Positions 52,414 through 60,908 of a stretch of DNA of 64,000 nucleotides are shown piece after piece. Within the stretch, counting starts at the first letter, position 1, and each line of letters begins with the position of its first letter. Source of the stretch: Acidobacteriaceae bacterium (GTDB lineage Bacteria; Acidobacteriota; Terriglobia; Terriglobales; Acidobacteriaceae); assembly GCA_003134995.1 (NCBI GenBank), contig PLDC01000029.1, positions 124,001 through 188,000 of the forward strand. The letters are read 5' to 3'. The notes beneath the pieces are model-generated. The model had not been told where the DNA came from and ran no database searches. It worked only from the letters and a program-made list of their open reading frames with translations. The position numbers and the translations under genes are program-made.

Positions 52414-52435
52414 TGTGATGCTAAAATGTATCACA
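52414..52435 (+). promoter_or_regulatory. Dyad operator upstream of Phd-PIN module
   Basis: TGTGAT-N10-ATCACA, a perfect 6-bp dyad. The spacer contains TAAAAT, a plausible -10. The right arm touches the antitoxin start at 52435, fitting autoregulation by the Phd-like protein. Confidence 0.55.
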
Positions 52436-52677
52436 TGAAAAAGGCCTCGGTCCGCGACCTGCGCTATGCCTTCAAGAAGATCGAGCGTCTGCTGCAGCAA
52501 GGAGAAGAGATCCAAATTACCAAGCGCAGGCGCGTAATCGCCCGCTTGGTCCCAGACGGCGCGGAGGCCGCCAGACCAGTCCCCGACTTCCTCGCGCGCT
52601 TACGCACGATTTACGGCAATAAAATGCTGCCCGTCAGCGGCGCTGAACTGATCGCCGCCGATCGGAGCCGCTATTGA
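52435..52677 (+). CDS. Phd/YefM-like antitoxin
   Basis: 80 aa from ATG 52435. MKKASVRDLRYAFKKIERLLQQGEEIQITKRRRVIARLVP is a Phd/YefM N-terminal domain; the C-terminus (LPVSGAELIAADRSRY) neutralises the toxin. Its stop overlaps the toxin TTG start by 4 bp. Confidence 0.85.
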   Translation: MKKASVRDLRYAFKKIERLLQQGEEIQITKRRRVIARLVPDGAEAARPVPDFLARLRTIYGNKMLPVSGAELIAADRSRY

Positions 52678-53099
52678 AGGTTTACGCCGACCCCAGCTTT
52701 ATCGTGTCACTCTACAGCCCGGATGCCAACTCGGCCGCCGCCGCCCACATCATGCAAGCTCTTCCCGCGGACCGCTTTGTGACTACTTTCGGAGAACTAG
52801 AAGTCGTCAATGCAATGGGATTGAGAGTTTTTCGCAAAGAAGTTTCGCCTTCGCAAGCCCACTCTTCCTTGAGCGAGTTCGAAAAAGATTTGCGCGATGG
52901 GATCTTTCAGATTCGCGAATTAACAGACGCTATTCTCGGACGGGCTCACCAGTTGTCCCGCCAAACCGCTAAACTAGGAACTCGCACAGCCGATCTCTTA
53001 CACGTGGCAGCCGCCCTGGAATTGGGCGCGGACAGCCTCTACACTTTCGACCTCCACCAAAGAAAGCTAGCCCAAACCCTTCGTCTCAAGCTCAACTAG
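52674..53099 (+). CDS. PIN-domain toxin (VapC-like)
   Basis: 141 aa, TTG start overlapping the antitoxin stop (TTGA). MKVYADPSFIVSLYSPDANS (first Asp), TTFGELEVVNAMGLRVF, LGTRTADLLHVAAALELGADSLYTFD carry the acidic catalytic residues of the PIN nuclease fold. Likely an RNase. Confidence 0.9.
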   Translation: MKVYADPSFIVSLYSPDANSAAAAHIMQALPADRFVTTFGELEVVNAMGLRVFRKEVSPSQAHSSLSEFEKDLRDGIFQIRELTDAILGRAHQLSRQTAKLGTRTADLLHVAAALELGADSLYTFDLHQRKLAQTLRLKLN

Positions 53100-53179
53100 A
53101 TCACGCTTTTCATAAGGCGTTTGCTGCATCATCCGGCCTTTCTTCTAGCGACGTCCTGATTGGGACATCATTGTTCTAC

Positions 53180-53208
53180 TTGACTTCCGGCCCAATCCTT
53201 GTCATAAC
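53180..53208 (+). promoter_or_regulatory. Probable sigma-70 promoter of rpsU
   Basis: TTGACT (53180-53185), 17-bp spacer, CATAAC (53203-53208), 38 bp before the rpsU start. The -35 is near consensus and the -10 is weak. Confidence 0.45.
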
Positions 53209-53246
53209 TACTTGGTCCCACCGGACGGGTTTGGGGGTGTGTCTGT

Positions 53247-53444
53247 TTGGCGGAAATTCGGCTTCAAGAGGGAGAATCCCTCGAGAATGCCCTGCGGCGC
53301 TTCAAACGGAAAGTGCAGCAGGAAGACATTATCAAAGAAGTGAAACGCCACTCCTTTTACCTGAAACCGGGTGAAAAGAAACGCGTAAAGGCCGCACTCG
53401 CTCGCAAGCGTGCGCGCAAGAAAGTTCGCAAGGAGCAAGACTAG
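53247..53444 (+). CDS. rpsU: 30S ribosomal protein S21
   Basis: 65 aa, TTG start with GGGGGTG upstream. MAEIRLQEGESLENALRRFKRKVQQEDIIKEVKRHSFYLKPGEKKRVKAALARKRARKK is a standard bS21. It binds near the anti-Shine-Dalgarno of 16S rRNA and aids initiation. Followed by a GC-rich hairpin. Confidence 0.96.
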   Translation: MAEIRLQEGESLENALRRFKRKVQQEDIIKEVKRHSFYLKPGEKKRVKAALARKRARKKVRKEQD

Positions 53445-53452
53445 GCATTAAA

Positions 53453-53477
53453 GGGTCGCCCCTTCCCGGGGTGACCC
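53453..53477 (+). terminator. GC hairpin after rpsU
   Basis: GGGTCGCCCC and GGGGTGACCC pair (one mismatch) around a 5-nt loop, 8 bp beyond the rpsU stop. No T-tract follows, so termination is unproven. Confidence 0.5.
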
Positions 53478-53708
53478 TGCTCCATCTGGCCCCCACCAGA
53501 GAGAGTTGCAGCAGGGACGATTTCAAATACTCATCATTCATTTAGTCGGCATTCTGTGGGAGTAGCTGTATCCACGCGCCGTTCCAGGTGCGTGGCGGGC
53601 CGAGTCCAGGGGCAGTTTGAGGGGGGATGTACATAACCTGTGTTTGCTTTGCGCCACCGCCTCCCCGCGTGTGGGGAGCGGACCACGGGCACAAGGGAGC
53701 CATCCTCA

Positions 53709-54026
53709 ATGGAATTTCAGGACAAGGTACTGACCTGCATCGACTGCGGTGTCGAATTCGTCTTTACCGCCGGGGAACAACTGTTTTTCCACGACAAACG
53801 GTTCAAGAACGAACCTAAGCGCTGTAAAACCTGCAAGTCTAAACGTGTGGCAGTCCTCACTGCCGCTCCTCCTCCGCGCGATGGGCGCCACTATACGCGT
53901 GTCGAGACTCGCGCCACTTGTTCTCAGTGCGGCAAGGAGACCACCGTCCCCTTTCGCCCCACACAAAACCGGCCTATCTTCTGCCGTGAATGCTTCACGC
54001 ACAAAAGGACCGCCGCCTCCGCCTGA
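53709..54026 (+). CDS. Zinc-ribbon protein, two CxxC modules
   Basis: 105 aa from ATG 53709. Module one is TCIDCGVEFVFTAGEQLFFHDK ... PKRCKTCKSKR. Module two is ATCSQCGKETTVPFRPTQNRPIFCRECF (CxxC-x17-CxxC type). Four CxxC pairs in all. Such small ribbons bind nucleic acid or partner proteins; the family (zf-trcl) is common next to ribosomal or cold-shock genes. A 264-bp leader with a CTCCCC/GGGGAG hairpin at 53661-53678 precedes it. Confidence 0.82.
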   Translation: MEFQDKVLTCIDCGVEFVFTAGEQLFFHDKRFKNEPKRCKTCKSKRVAVLTAAPPPRDGRHYTRVETRATCSQCGKETTVPFRPTQNRPIFCRECFTHKRTAASA

Positions 54027-54124
54027 TTGTCGGGAAACTTTTCTGTTGCCGAAGGCGATGGAGTCTTCGGCAACAGCGGTAGCCTGTGCGGCGAGCGCGG
54101 TCTCAGTAACCGAGAGACCGCGCG

Positions 54125-55627
54125 ATGCGCTACGATAGTGCCGTGACCACCTTCCACGTACAAAACTTCGGATGCCGCGCCACCCAAGCCGACGGCGCCG
54201 TCCTCGAACGCCAGTTCGAATCCCGCGGCCTAAGCGCGGCCTCCGCAGCCCAAGCCGACCTCATAATTTTCAATACTTGTACGGTCACTAATTCGGCGGA
54301 TCAGGATGCGCGGGCGGCCATTCGCCGGGTGCAGCGGCAGAATCCGCTGGCGAAGATTATTGTTACTGGGTGCTATGCGCAGCGCGCGCCCGAGGAAATT
54401 TCTGCGCTGCCCGGTGTAAGTTGCGTGATCGGCAACTCGCACAAACATCAGCTCGCAGAAATTGTGCTGGATCAAGTCGCTCCACCGAGCCAAGGGTTTG
54501 TGCCCCTCACGTCACTTTCTGTGATGCGCGAACGACCAACGACGAACGATCAACGACCGTTCTTCGTCTCCGACATATTCGCCCACACGGAGCTGCTGGC
54601 AGCGCCCGTGTTCGAATCCGCGAATCACGAGAGCGACCGCACCCGCCCTAACCTCAAAGTCCAGGACGGATGCGACAACCGCTGCTCTTTCTGCGTGATC
54701 CCAAGCGTGCGCGGCCAGAGCCGGTCATTACCGCTGCCGCAAATTATTCGCGAGGTGAACGCGCTGGTGGCCGCGGGCTACCGCGAGGTTGTGATCAGCG
54801 GGATCAACTTAGGCAGATGGGGACGGGATTTAGCTCTCAGCTCTCAGCTTTCAGCTCTCAGCGAAAACCGCGCGCTGAATTTCGAAGAACTGGTGCGGGC
54901 GATCCTGTCGGAGACAAGCCTCGAAAAGCTTCGCATCTCTTCTGTCGAGCCCATGGATTGGTCGGACGAACTTATCGAGCTTGTCGCGTCTTCATCGCGC
55001 ATTGCCAAACACGCGCACGTGCCGCTGCAATCCGGCAGTGACGCGGTGCTGCGGCGCATGCATCGCAAGTACCGGCCGTGGCACTATCGCGAGAAGATTG
55101 AAAAGATTCGCGCTGCCATGCCCACCGCTGCCATTGGCGCAGACGTCATGGCCGGATTCCCGGGCGAAACCGACGCTGAATTCGAAGCCACTCGCCGCCT
55201 CATCGAAGATTTGCCTTTCACTTATCTGCATGTCTTCACTTATTCCGCTCGTCCGGGCACGCCGGCCGCCGCGATGCCCGATCAAGTCCCGGTGCAGGTC
55301 GCGCGCGAACGCAATCGCATTCTGCGCGATCTTGCGGCCGAGAAGAAGCTTGCGTTCATGCGATCGTTCGTCGACAAAGAGTTGCAGGCGATCACACTCA
55401 ACGTAACTCCCAGCGGCCGCGATGGCGAATTCACCGAGGCTCTCACGGAAAATTATCAAAAGCTGTATGTAAGAGGACACCACGCCTCGAATCGGTGGAT
55501 CACGACTCATATCGACGAAGTCGACAACGGAGCGTTTGTGGGGAAGATGGCATCTCGATTACCGCTTTGCCATGCGCCGGGGCACGGAATCGATCGGAAG
55601 CAGACGACGACCGAGGCTACGGCTTAG
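54125..55627 (+). CDS. mtaB: tRNA t6A37 methylthiotransferase MtaB
   Basis: 500 aa. The N-terminal UPF0004 domain (FHVQNFGCRATQADG, IIFNTCTVTNSADQDARAAIRR, VTGCYAQRAPEEI) holds three cluster Cys. The radical SAM motif is QDGCDNRCSFCVIPSVRG, followed by HVPLQSGSDAVLRRMHRKY and VMAGFPGETDAEFEAT. A TRAM-like tail follows. It converts t6A37 to ms2t6A37 in ANN-decoding tRNAs. Two loops are enlarged by low-complexity heptamer repeats (at 54529 and 54832). The closely related MiaB lacks the QxGC layout seen here. Confidence 0.93.
   Translation: MRYDSAVTTFHVQNFGCRATQADGAVLERQFESRGLSAASAAQADLIIFNTCTVTNSADQDARAAIRRVQRQNPLAKIIVTGCYAQRAPEEISALPGVSCVIGNSHKHQLAEIVLDQVAPPSQGFVPLTSLSVMRERPTTNDQRPFFVSDIFAHTELLAAPVFESANHESDRTRPNLKVQDGCDNRCSFCVIPSVRGQSRSLPLPQIIREVNALVAAGYREVVISGINLGRWGRDLALSSQLSALSENRALNFEELVRAILSETSLEKLRISSVEPMDWSDELIELVASSSRIAKHAHVPLQSGSDAVLRRMHRKYRPWHYREKIEKIRAAMPTAAIGADVMAGFPGETDAEFEATRRLIEDLPFTYLHVFTYSARPGTPAAAMPDQVPVQVARERNRILRDLAAEKKLAFMRSFVDKELQAITLNVTPSGRDGEFTEALTENYQKLYVRGHHASNRWITTHIDEVDNGAFVGKMASRLPLCHAPGHGIDRKQTTTEATA
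54529..54556. repeat. Heptamer repeat inside mtaB (4 units)
   Basis: CGAACGA, CCAACGA, CGAACGA, TCAACGA in tandem, translated as RERPTTNDQR, in a loop before the radical SAM domain. Seven is not a multiple of three, so unit gain or loss would shift frame. Confidence 0.85.
54832..54862. repeat. Heptamer repeat inside mtaB (4 units)
   Basis: AGCTCTC, AGCTCTC, AGCTTTC, AGCTCTC plus AGC, translated as ALSSQLSALS. It lies just after NLGRWGRDL, in the radical SAM domain where relatives usually have a short loop. Confidence 0.85.
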
Positions 55628-55810
55628 CGCGCGATCAGTCCGTTTCGGCCGGGATCCTTCGACCCGTGCAGAACGCGGACACCCGGGTATAAGAAAAAGT
55701 CGCATCCCCCCGATCGGGTGTATACTCTTGCGGAAAGTGCGATTGCAGCCTTTTTGGTTGAGCTTTTCTTGGGCCGAACTCTTTGGCAGCATCAGGCGAA
55801 TCGATTAGTC

Positions 55811-55836
55811 CCTCCCCGATCATAGCGGGGCGGAGG
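55811..55836 (+). promoter_or_regulatory. Hairpin sequestering a ribosome site
   Basis: CCTCCCC (55811-55817) can pair with GGGG-C-GGAGG (55827-55836) around a short loop. GGAGG here is the Shine-Dalgarno of the small membrane protein starting at 55844, so translation may be limited or regulated. Confidence 0.45.
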
Positions 55837-55843
55837 TTCGACT

Positions 55844-56002
55844 ATGGATCAGGCCAGTACTCCCAAGCGTGTCATCTACGCCTGTATCTTGGTGGTGATC
55901 GCAACAGTCTTCTCTCTAATGATTTACTCCGGAATGCTTGATGGGGTGGGGGAAGCGCTGTTCGACCTGGCCAAAGAAATCGCAAAGTTTTTTCTCGGTT
56001 AA
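55844..56002 (+). CDS. Small single-pass membrane protein
   Basis: 52 aa. MDQASTPKRVIYACILVVIATVFSLMIYSGM, then DGVGEALFDLAKEIAKFFLG. One helix followed by an amphipathic segment. GGAGG 7 bp upstream of ATG 55844. It ends at a TTAA shared with the stop of the PIN toxin on the other strand. No family recognised. Confidence 0.68.
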   Translation: MDQASTPKRVIYACILVVIATVFSLMIYSGMLDGVGEALFDLAKEIAKFFLG

Positions 56003-56397
56003 CCTTGTTGCTCCTCCGGCAACTCACACAACTGCAACTCTCGCATGGGAAAATCCTTGCGGTTATCGGTGGCCAGCGCACACTTCTGCTGTAGCGCCAC
56101 TGCTGCGATGATCGTGTCGGCGAGCGTAAGAGTTCGGCCTTTCTGCTGCCATTCCTTTTTGAGCTTGCCCGCTATCTCGGCTACGCTGGCCGTGATTTCA
56201 TAGCAAGGAAGTGCGTTAAGGAAGGCCTTGGTCCGCGCTTCTTCCTGTGGCCGCATGCCGGCGTAGACCTCGGCAATATTGAGCGCCGAGGTTGCAATGG
56301 TGTGTCCGCCACGGACCAGTTCAGCCAGCCACTGCCGCCGACCCCGGCGCAATCGCAGGGCGTCGATCAGCACGGATGTATCCAGCAACATCTGCAT
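55999..56397 (-). CDS. PIN-domain toxin (VapC-like)
   Basis: 132 aa. MLLDTSVLIDALR (first Asp), IATSALNIAEVYAGM (Glu), LADTIIAAVALQQKCALATDNRKDF (last Asp pair) are the PIN catalytic blocks. Likely RNase toxin of the antitoxin upstream at 56407, with 9 bp between the genes. Confidence 0.92.
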   Translation of the reverse strand: MQMLLDTSVLIDALRLRRGRRQWLAELVRGGHTIATSALNIAEVYAGMRPQEEARTKAFLNALPCYEITASVAEIAGKLKKEWQQKGRTLTLADTIIAAVALQQKCALATDNRKDFPMRELQLCELPEEQQG

Positions 56398-56406
56398 GCA
56401 GAAAAC

Positions 56407-56736
56407 TCACTTTGGATTTGGTTTTGTCGAACGGTCTCGCACGGAGAGCAGTTTCTGGCGGCGTAGGCGATTGCGGGTTTCGGCCACATCGTGCCTCTCG
56501 CTCTGCCGCCGTAGTTGCTGCACATACGCGACCGTTCCCCCTTTAAGTTCAGGGTGATCATCCGTTTTCCAGGCGGGTTGCTCACTCTCAAGAACGCGCA
56601 GGAGCTTGCGGCGTTGCACTTCCTGCCGTGCCGTCTCCAGCAGGAAAGCGCTACGCCCACGAGGACCGACTAAATCGTCGATCTCCCGCAGCAGATCGCC
56701 GGGAATCAGAATGTGTGCTCTTTGTGTGCCTGACAT
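56407..56736 (-). CDS. Antitoxin of PIN module (RHH-like)
   Basis: 109 aa from ATG 56736. MSGTQRAHILIPGDLLREIDDLVGPRGRSAFLLETARQEVQRRKLLRVL is a ribbon-helix-helix of the CopG/VapB type; the polar tail (QSERHDVAETRNRLRRQ) would bind the toxin. A dyad CTATATGCACATATG straddles the start codon and may be the operator. Longer frames upstream lack a ribosome site. Confidence 0.78.
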   Translation of the reverse strand: MSGTQRAHILIPGDLLREIDDLVGPRGRSAFLLETARQEVQRRKLLRVLESEQPAWKTDDHPELKGGTVAYVQQLRRQSERHDVAETRNRLRRQKLLSVRDRSTKPNPK

Positions 56737-56943
56737 ATGTGCATATAGAGTGTGCCATAGCGAACGAACGCGGTCAAGGCGTCGACGCCTGAGGTTATTG
56801 AATCTCCCCGCTCGGTGGGCGATCTTCTTAAATAGGCGATAAGTCGCCGTCACGAGCACTGAAGGTTTGGCGCTCTATTGTTAGCGTCACTCGACATTAA
56901 GTTCCAGTTGCCCGTTCGCTCGGAACTAATAACTCAACCCTTG

Positions 56944-57522
56944 TCATTGCGCCGATTTCGATTTCGCGGGCTTGGTGGCCGCGACGCGAGTCTCTTTTCC
57001 GCTCACGAACACCTTCATGGAACTCTCGCTTTCGCCCGACTCGTCGGTGTATTCGTAGGAGTCCGCCGAAACAAACTTCATAATGTACCGCGTGTGGTAC
57101 GCCTTCCCGGCAAAAACGCTCTCTCCAAGCCATGTCCATACGTCGCCGTTCACCGTACCAGTCTTGTCTTCTATTCCGCCTGAGCTGTCGACTGCGTGGT
57201 ATCGGTATGTCTTGGAAGTCGGATCGTAGTATACGAAGGAAGTATCCGAGTATTTCTTTCCAGGTCTATGAAGTGTCGTCTCGCAGATCACGGCGTAGCC
57301 GCTTGCTGTCCATCTGCAATCGTCGGTGCCGGTGTATTGCATCGCTGGCGAGTTCGGCCCCATTGCCCCAGCTTTCACTTCGTCTTCGACTGTGAACCTG
57401 CCGACCATTACTGCCAGCTTTTTCACTTCCGGGCTACGCGTTGTCTGAGACTGAGCGCCAGCCACGATTACGCTCGAAGCGCACGCCAACACAAATGAGA
57501 CCAACCTTTGGGGGCCACTCAT
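56944..57522 (-). CDS. Exported DUF1579-like protein
   Basis: 192 aa. Signal peptide (LVSFVLACASSVIVAGAQSQ). A lipocalin-like beta-barrel has VMVGRFTVEDEVKAG, YTGTDDCRWTASGYAVICETTLHRPGKKY, TSFVYYDPTSKTYRYHAVDSSG and VWTWLGE. It ends in a Lys-rich tail. It resembles DUF1579 proteins, whose function is unknown. Alternative: a secreted binding protein unrelated to DUF1579. Confidence 0.72.
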   Translation of the reverse strand: MSGPQRLVSFVLACASSVIVAGAQSQTTRSPEVKKLAVMVGRFTVEDEVKAGAMGPNSPAMQYTGTDDCRWTASGYAVICETTLHRPGKKYSDTSFVYYDPTSKTYRYHAVDSSGGIEDKTGTVNGDVWTWLGESVFAGKAYHTRYIMKFVSADSYEYTDESGESESSMKVFVSGKETRVAATKPAKSKSAQ

Positions 57523-57739
57523 TTGGATTCTCCTTTCAGAGGTGCCACGGATGCTAGCACAAAACGTTTACGCACCCGACGCTGCGCCCCTTCTCAACGA
57601 ATTCGGACCGGCCGACTACCCTCGCGCAGGACCAGCCGGCAATTGATCGCGGCTGTGATAAAATCCGGGCCGCAGAAAGTCGGTAGCTGAAAAATCGGCT
57701 TCGCTATAAGCTTTCGCCGACCGTTTGCACGAGGTACTT

Positions 57740-59572
57740 ATGCCGGTTGCAACTCGACCTTCCACGCCAGGTGCGGCTTCGAAGCCCGAAGCCGGAAGTC
57801 CGATCCCCGTTATTCTGATGGCGCTGGTTCTGGTCGCGCTCATCGTGTTGGCTTGGTCCGGTGTGTCGCCTGCCACGCCGTGGGCGCAAGGTTACGATCC
57901 CGTTGGGCACTGGTGGATTTCCACGATCTTCGCCGCCATGCCGATTGTCGTGCTTCTCGGCACGCTCGCGTTCCTTCACATGAAGGCGCACTATTCCGCA
58001 GTCTTAGGCTTGGTGACGGCCTTGCTGATCGCTGTCGGAATTTTTCATATGCCGGCAAAGATGGCCAGCATCACGGCGATTTACGGCGCATGCTACGGAC
58101 TGTTCCCGATCGGCTGGATCGTCCTGAACGTCATCTTTCTCTACCGCATGACGCTCGAGACGGGACGCTTCAAGATCCTGCAGGAAAGCATGACGGGGAT
58201 CACGCAGGATACGCGGTTGCAACTTCTGCTGATCGCGTTTTCGTTTGGAGCTTTCTTTGAAGGTGCATCGGGGTTCGGAACCCCCGTAGCAGTGACTGCG
58301 GCGATTCTGATTGGCCTCGGGTTTAAGCCGCTGCAGGCTTCGGGATTATCTCTCATCGCCAATACCGCGCCGGTGGCTTATGGCGCGCTGGGCACGCCTA
58401 TCATTGCGCTGGCCGCAGTTACCGGCTTTTCGGAGTTCACTCTGGGCGCGCAGATTGGCCGCATTCTGCCATTTTTCTCGGTGCTGGTGCCGTTCTGGCT
58501 GGTCTGGGCGTACGCCGGATACAAAGGAATGAAGGAGATCTGGCCCGCGGTTGCGGTTGCCGGCGTCACTTTCGCCATTCCGCAGTTTCTGGTTTCGAAC
58601 TTTCACGGTCCCTGGCTCACCGACATCATTGCGGCCATCGTCTCGATGGTATGCCTGATACTTTTCCTGAAAATGTGGCAACCGAAAACGATCTGGGGAC
58701 ACGAAGGACCCGAGAAAGGCGAGCAGCGCGCCGCTCGCGGTCACCACGGTTACAGTCGCGGCGAAGTTATTCGCGCGTGGCTGCCATGGCTGGTGCTCAG
58801 CATTTGCGTTTTCTGCTGGGGGACGACTACGGGCAAGAAGATCATGAACACTCCGGAGAAAGTGTTCCCTTCAATGAGCACGTGGTCGACTCCGCCGAGC
58901 AAAATTACGAACCCGCAGTTTCCCGTGACCGGTCTCAACAAACTGTCTCAACGCATGCCGCCGGTGGTGGCGAAACCCACACCTGAGGCTGCGGTATTCG
59001 GTCTCAATTGGGTCTCGGCGACTGGCTCTGGGATATTGTTCGCGGCGATCATCTCGGGCTTCATCATGGGGCTCTCGCTTCCAAGAATCGTTGTGATGTG
59101 GTGGCAGACCGTGTGGCACGTGCGGTTCTCGCTGATGACCATCGCTGCCATGCTCTCGCTGGGCATTCTCACGCGTTACTCTGGCGTGGACGCGACCATG
59201 GGCCTGGCGTTCGCGCGCACCGGAGTGATGTATCCATTCTTCGGAACTTTGCTGGGATGGCTGGGTGTGGCGCTGACTGGCTCGGATACCTCATCCAATG
59301 TGCTGTTCGGGAGCTTGCAGAAAATCTCGGCACAGCAAATCGGGCTTTCCCCAGTCCTGATGGGCGCGGCGAATAGCGCGGGCGGCGTCATGGGCAAGAT
59401 GATTGATGCGCAGAGCATCGTTGTCGCCAGCACCGCAACGGAGTGGTACGGACACGAAGGCGACATCCTGCGTTACGTGTTCTTCCATAGTATTGCTCTT
59501 GCCGCTCTGGTGGGAATCCTTGTGACCCTCGAGGCCTACGTATTTCCCTTTACCCGACTGGTGGTGCAGTAG
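57740..59572 (+). CDS. lldP: L-lactate permease (LctP family)
   Basis: 610 aa from ATG 57740 (GAGGT at 6 bp). Twelve or more membrane helices. Family blocks are GASGFGTPVAVTAAILIGLGF, ANTAPVAYGALGTPI, AIVSMVCLILFLKMW, FPFFGT-type YPFFGTLLGWLGVALTGSDTSSNVLFGSLQ and VMGKMIDAQSIVVASTAT. A proton symporter for lactate or glycolate. An N-terminal extension encodes a heptamer repeat (57781-57808). No lactate dehydrogenase gene is adjacent. Confidence 0.95.
   Translation: MPVATRPSTPGAASKPEAGSPIPVILMALVLVALIVLAWSGVSPATPWAQGYDPVGHWWISTIFAAMPIVVLLGTLAFLHMKAHYSAVLGLVTALLIAVGIFHMPAKMASITAIYGACYGLFPIGWIVLNVIFLYRMTLETGRFKILQESMTGITQDTRLQLLLIAFSFGAFFEGASGFGTPVAVTAAILIGLGFKPLQASGLSLIANTAPVAYGALGTPIIALAAVTGFSEFTLGAQIGRILPFFSVLVPFWLVWAYAGYKGMKEIWPAVAVAGVTFAIPQFLVSNFHGPWLTDIIAAIVSMVCLILFLKMWQPKTIWGHEGPEKGEQRAARGHHGYSRGEVIRAWLPWLVLSICVFCWGTTTGKKIMNTPEKVFPSMSTWSTPPSKITNPQFPVTGLNKLSQRMPPVVAKPTPEAAVFGLNWVSATGSGILFAAIISGFIMGLSLPRIVVMWWQTVWHVRFSLMTIAAMLSLGILTRYSGVDATMGLAFARTGVMYPFFGTLLGWLGVALTGSDTSSNVLFGSLQKISAQQIGLSPVLMGAANSAGGVMGKMIDAQSIVVASTATEWYGHEGDILRYVFFHSIALAALVGILVTLEAYVFPFTRLVVQ
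57781..57808. repeat. Heptamer repeat inside lactate permease N-terminus
   Basis: GAAGCCC, GAAGCCG, GAAGTCC, GATCCCC, translated as SKPEAGSPIP just before the first membrane helix. Confidence 0.6.
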
Positions 59573-59752
59573 AAGCACAACGTAACGAGCGAAAATGCCC
59601 GAGCAGCGTGGCTTTCAGGCCAGTCGCAAAAGTTGCGCGCAAAACAAACCTCCTGCACTCCAAGGTGCATCTCAGTTCCGGGCACTTTTCGCGGAACACG
59701 GTGACACCGCTGGCACCTGTGCTGCGTGGTAAGCGCAAGTTATATACGGACT

Positions 59753-60529
59753 ATGCAGCTTCGCGCCAAATGCGCCTTGTTGTTACTTCTCTTCTGCGCG
59801 GCGATTACGACCGTAATGGCGCAGCAGACAGGAGTTTATAGCGCGACGCGCGAAGAGTCTGAGTTGCAACGTGAGGCCGCTGGCCTTCGCCCGCTGACCT
59901 TGGATGAGGGATTGGCGATTCTGAGTGTCGCACTGGATTCTCGCCATAACGGCGCTTTCTCTTCCGATTGCTCTCACTTCGTTCATGGACTCTATGAGCG
60001 CGCCGGTTTCTCCTATGGCTACACGCCGTCGAGAGATTTATATAAGGGCATCGACGAATTTCGAAGAGTAACAAATCCTCAGCCCGGCGATTTGGCCGTC
60101 TGGCGCGGACATGCGGGGATTGTGGTCAATCCCGTTCAGCATTCTTTTTTCAGCCTTCTGCAAGCCGGCCCCGGAGTGGAATCGTATGACTCGCCATATT
60201 GGAAGCGTCGCGGGCGGCCGCGTTTCTTTCGCTACGTTAAAGCAGGTGCAACCGGCACGGCTTCACTCCGCTCCGCGAACTTGACTTTGAGTAGCGCGGA
60301 ACAGGATGAGCCGGCTGAAGCTTCAGAGCCTGAGGCTTCGCAAGAGGCTTCGCGTGGCATGCTTGCTACGACTCGGATCGCGGCGAGCAAACCCGCGACC
60401 GCCGCAGTCGCGCGCGTCCCGGTCGTGCATTCCATTCACCCGAAGCCCGATCAAGTAGACGCCGCATTCCTGCAGTCGTGCGCGGACTCAGAAGAAAACC
60501 TGCGTGGGCGACCTCTTCCGATCGACTGA
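59753..60529 (+). CDS. Exported NlpC/P60-like cysteine peptidase
   Basis: 258 aa from ATG 59753. Signal peptide (CALLLLLFCAAITTVMAQ). The domain has SSDCSHFVHGLYERAGF (catalytic Cys), NPQPGDLAVWRGHAGIVVNP (His) and a likely third residue in the NPVQHSF segment. A low-complexity Ala/Ser/Glu-rich tail follows. It fits an NlpC/P60 endopeptidase that cuts peptidoglycan stem peptides; sequence conservation outside the motifs is low, so CHAP is an alternative. Confidence 0.68.
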   Translation: MQLRAKCALLLLLFCAAITTVMAQQTGVYSATREESELQREAAGLRPLTLDEGLAILSVALDSRHNGAFSSDCSHFVHGLYERAGFSYGYTPSRDLYKGIDEFRRVTNPQPGDLAVWRGHAGIVVNPVQHSFFSLLQAGPGVESYDSPYWKRRGRPRFFRYVKAGATGTASLRSANLTLSSAEQDEPAEASEPEASQEASRGMLATTRIAASKPATAAVARVPVVHSIHPKPDQVDAAFLQSCADSEENLRGRPLPID

Positions 60530-60908
60530 GCCTGTGATTGTCTTCGACCATTTCACAGCCGGCAAGGTTCACATCGATGGGAACGCGGGCTGGGTTGAAG
60601 TTCAGATCGACGAAGTGCTTTTCTTCGTCGACGGCAAGGCGCAAGCGCGCAAAGGCTCAGAACGGCAGCAATGGCCTCTGTCTCGCCGCGACCAGGCAAG
60701 TTGGGAAGTGTCGCCACCAGCGGGCGTGATCTACGTGCCCCAAGCTCTCGCAGTGCGCCTAATGTCGCGCCAATTGGCACAGCTTGCTCAAGCCGGTCGT
60801 GATCCCGCCAGACTCCGGCAAACGGCCGAGTTGGTGCGAGTCTTAGACTCGCTTCCGCAGGACCAATCTGCGTTTCAGAAATTCACGACGCCGAACAAAC
60901 AGAATTAG
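60504..60908 (+). CDS. Hypothetical protein overlapping the peptidase
   Basis: 134 aa from GTG 60504, overlapping the peptidase gene by 26 bp. VIVFDHFTAGKVHIDGNAGWVEVQIDEVLFFVDGKAQARKG and a helical C-terminus (ALAVRLMSRQLAQLAQAG). Codon use looks coding but no family is recognised. Confidence 0.55.
   Translation: MGDLFRSTEPVIVFDHFTAGKVHIDGNAGWVEVQIDEVLFFVDGKAQARKGSERQQWPLSRRDQASWEVSPPAGVIYVPQALAVRLMSRQLAQLAQAGRDPARLRQTAELVRVLDSLPQDQSAFQKFTTPNKQN

Noticed and set aside
52414..52435. Possible CRP site (TGTGA ... TCACA)
   Set aside because: The gap between half sites is 12 bp, not the 6 bp needed for CRP, and the dyad fits toxin-antitoxin autoregulation better.
53445..53708. Structured leader of the zinc-ribbon gene as a riboswitch
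   Set aside because: Several short hairpins exist, but no known riboswitch core could be recognised.
54832..54862. Possible CRISPR-like direct repeats
   Set aside because: Units are 7 bp with no spacers, and no cas gene is nearby. The other heptamer arrays were judged likewise.
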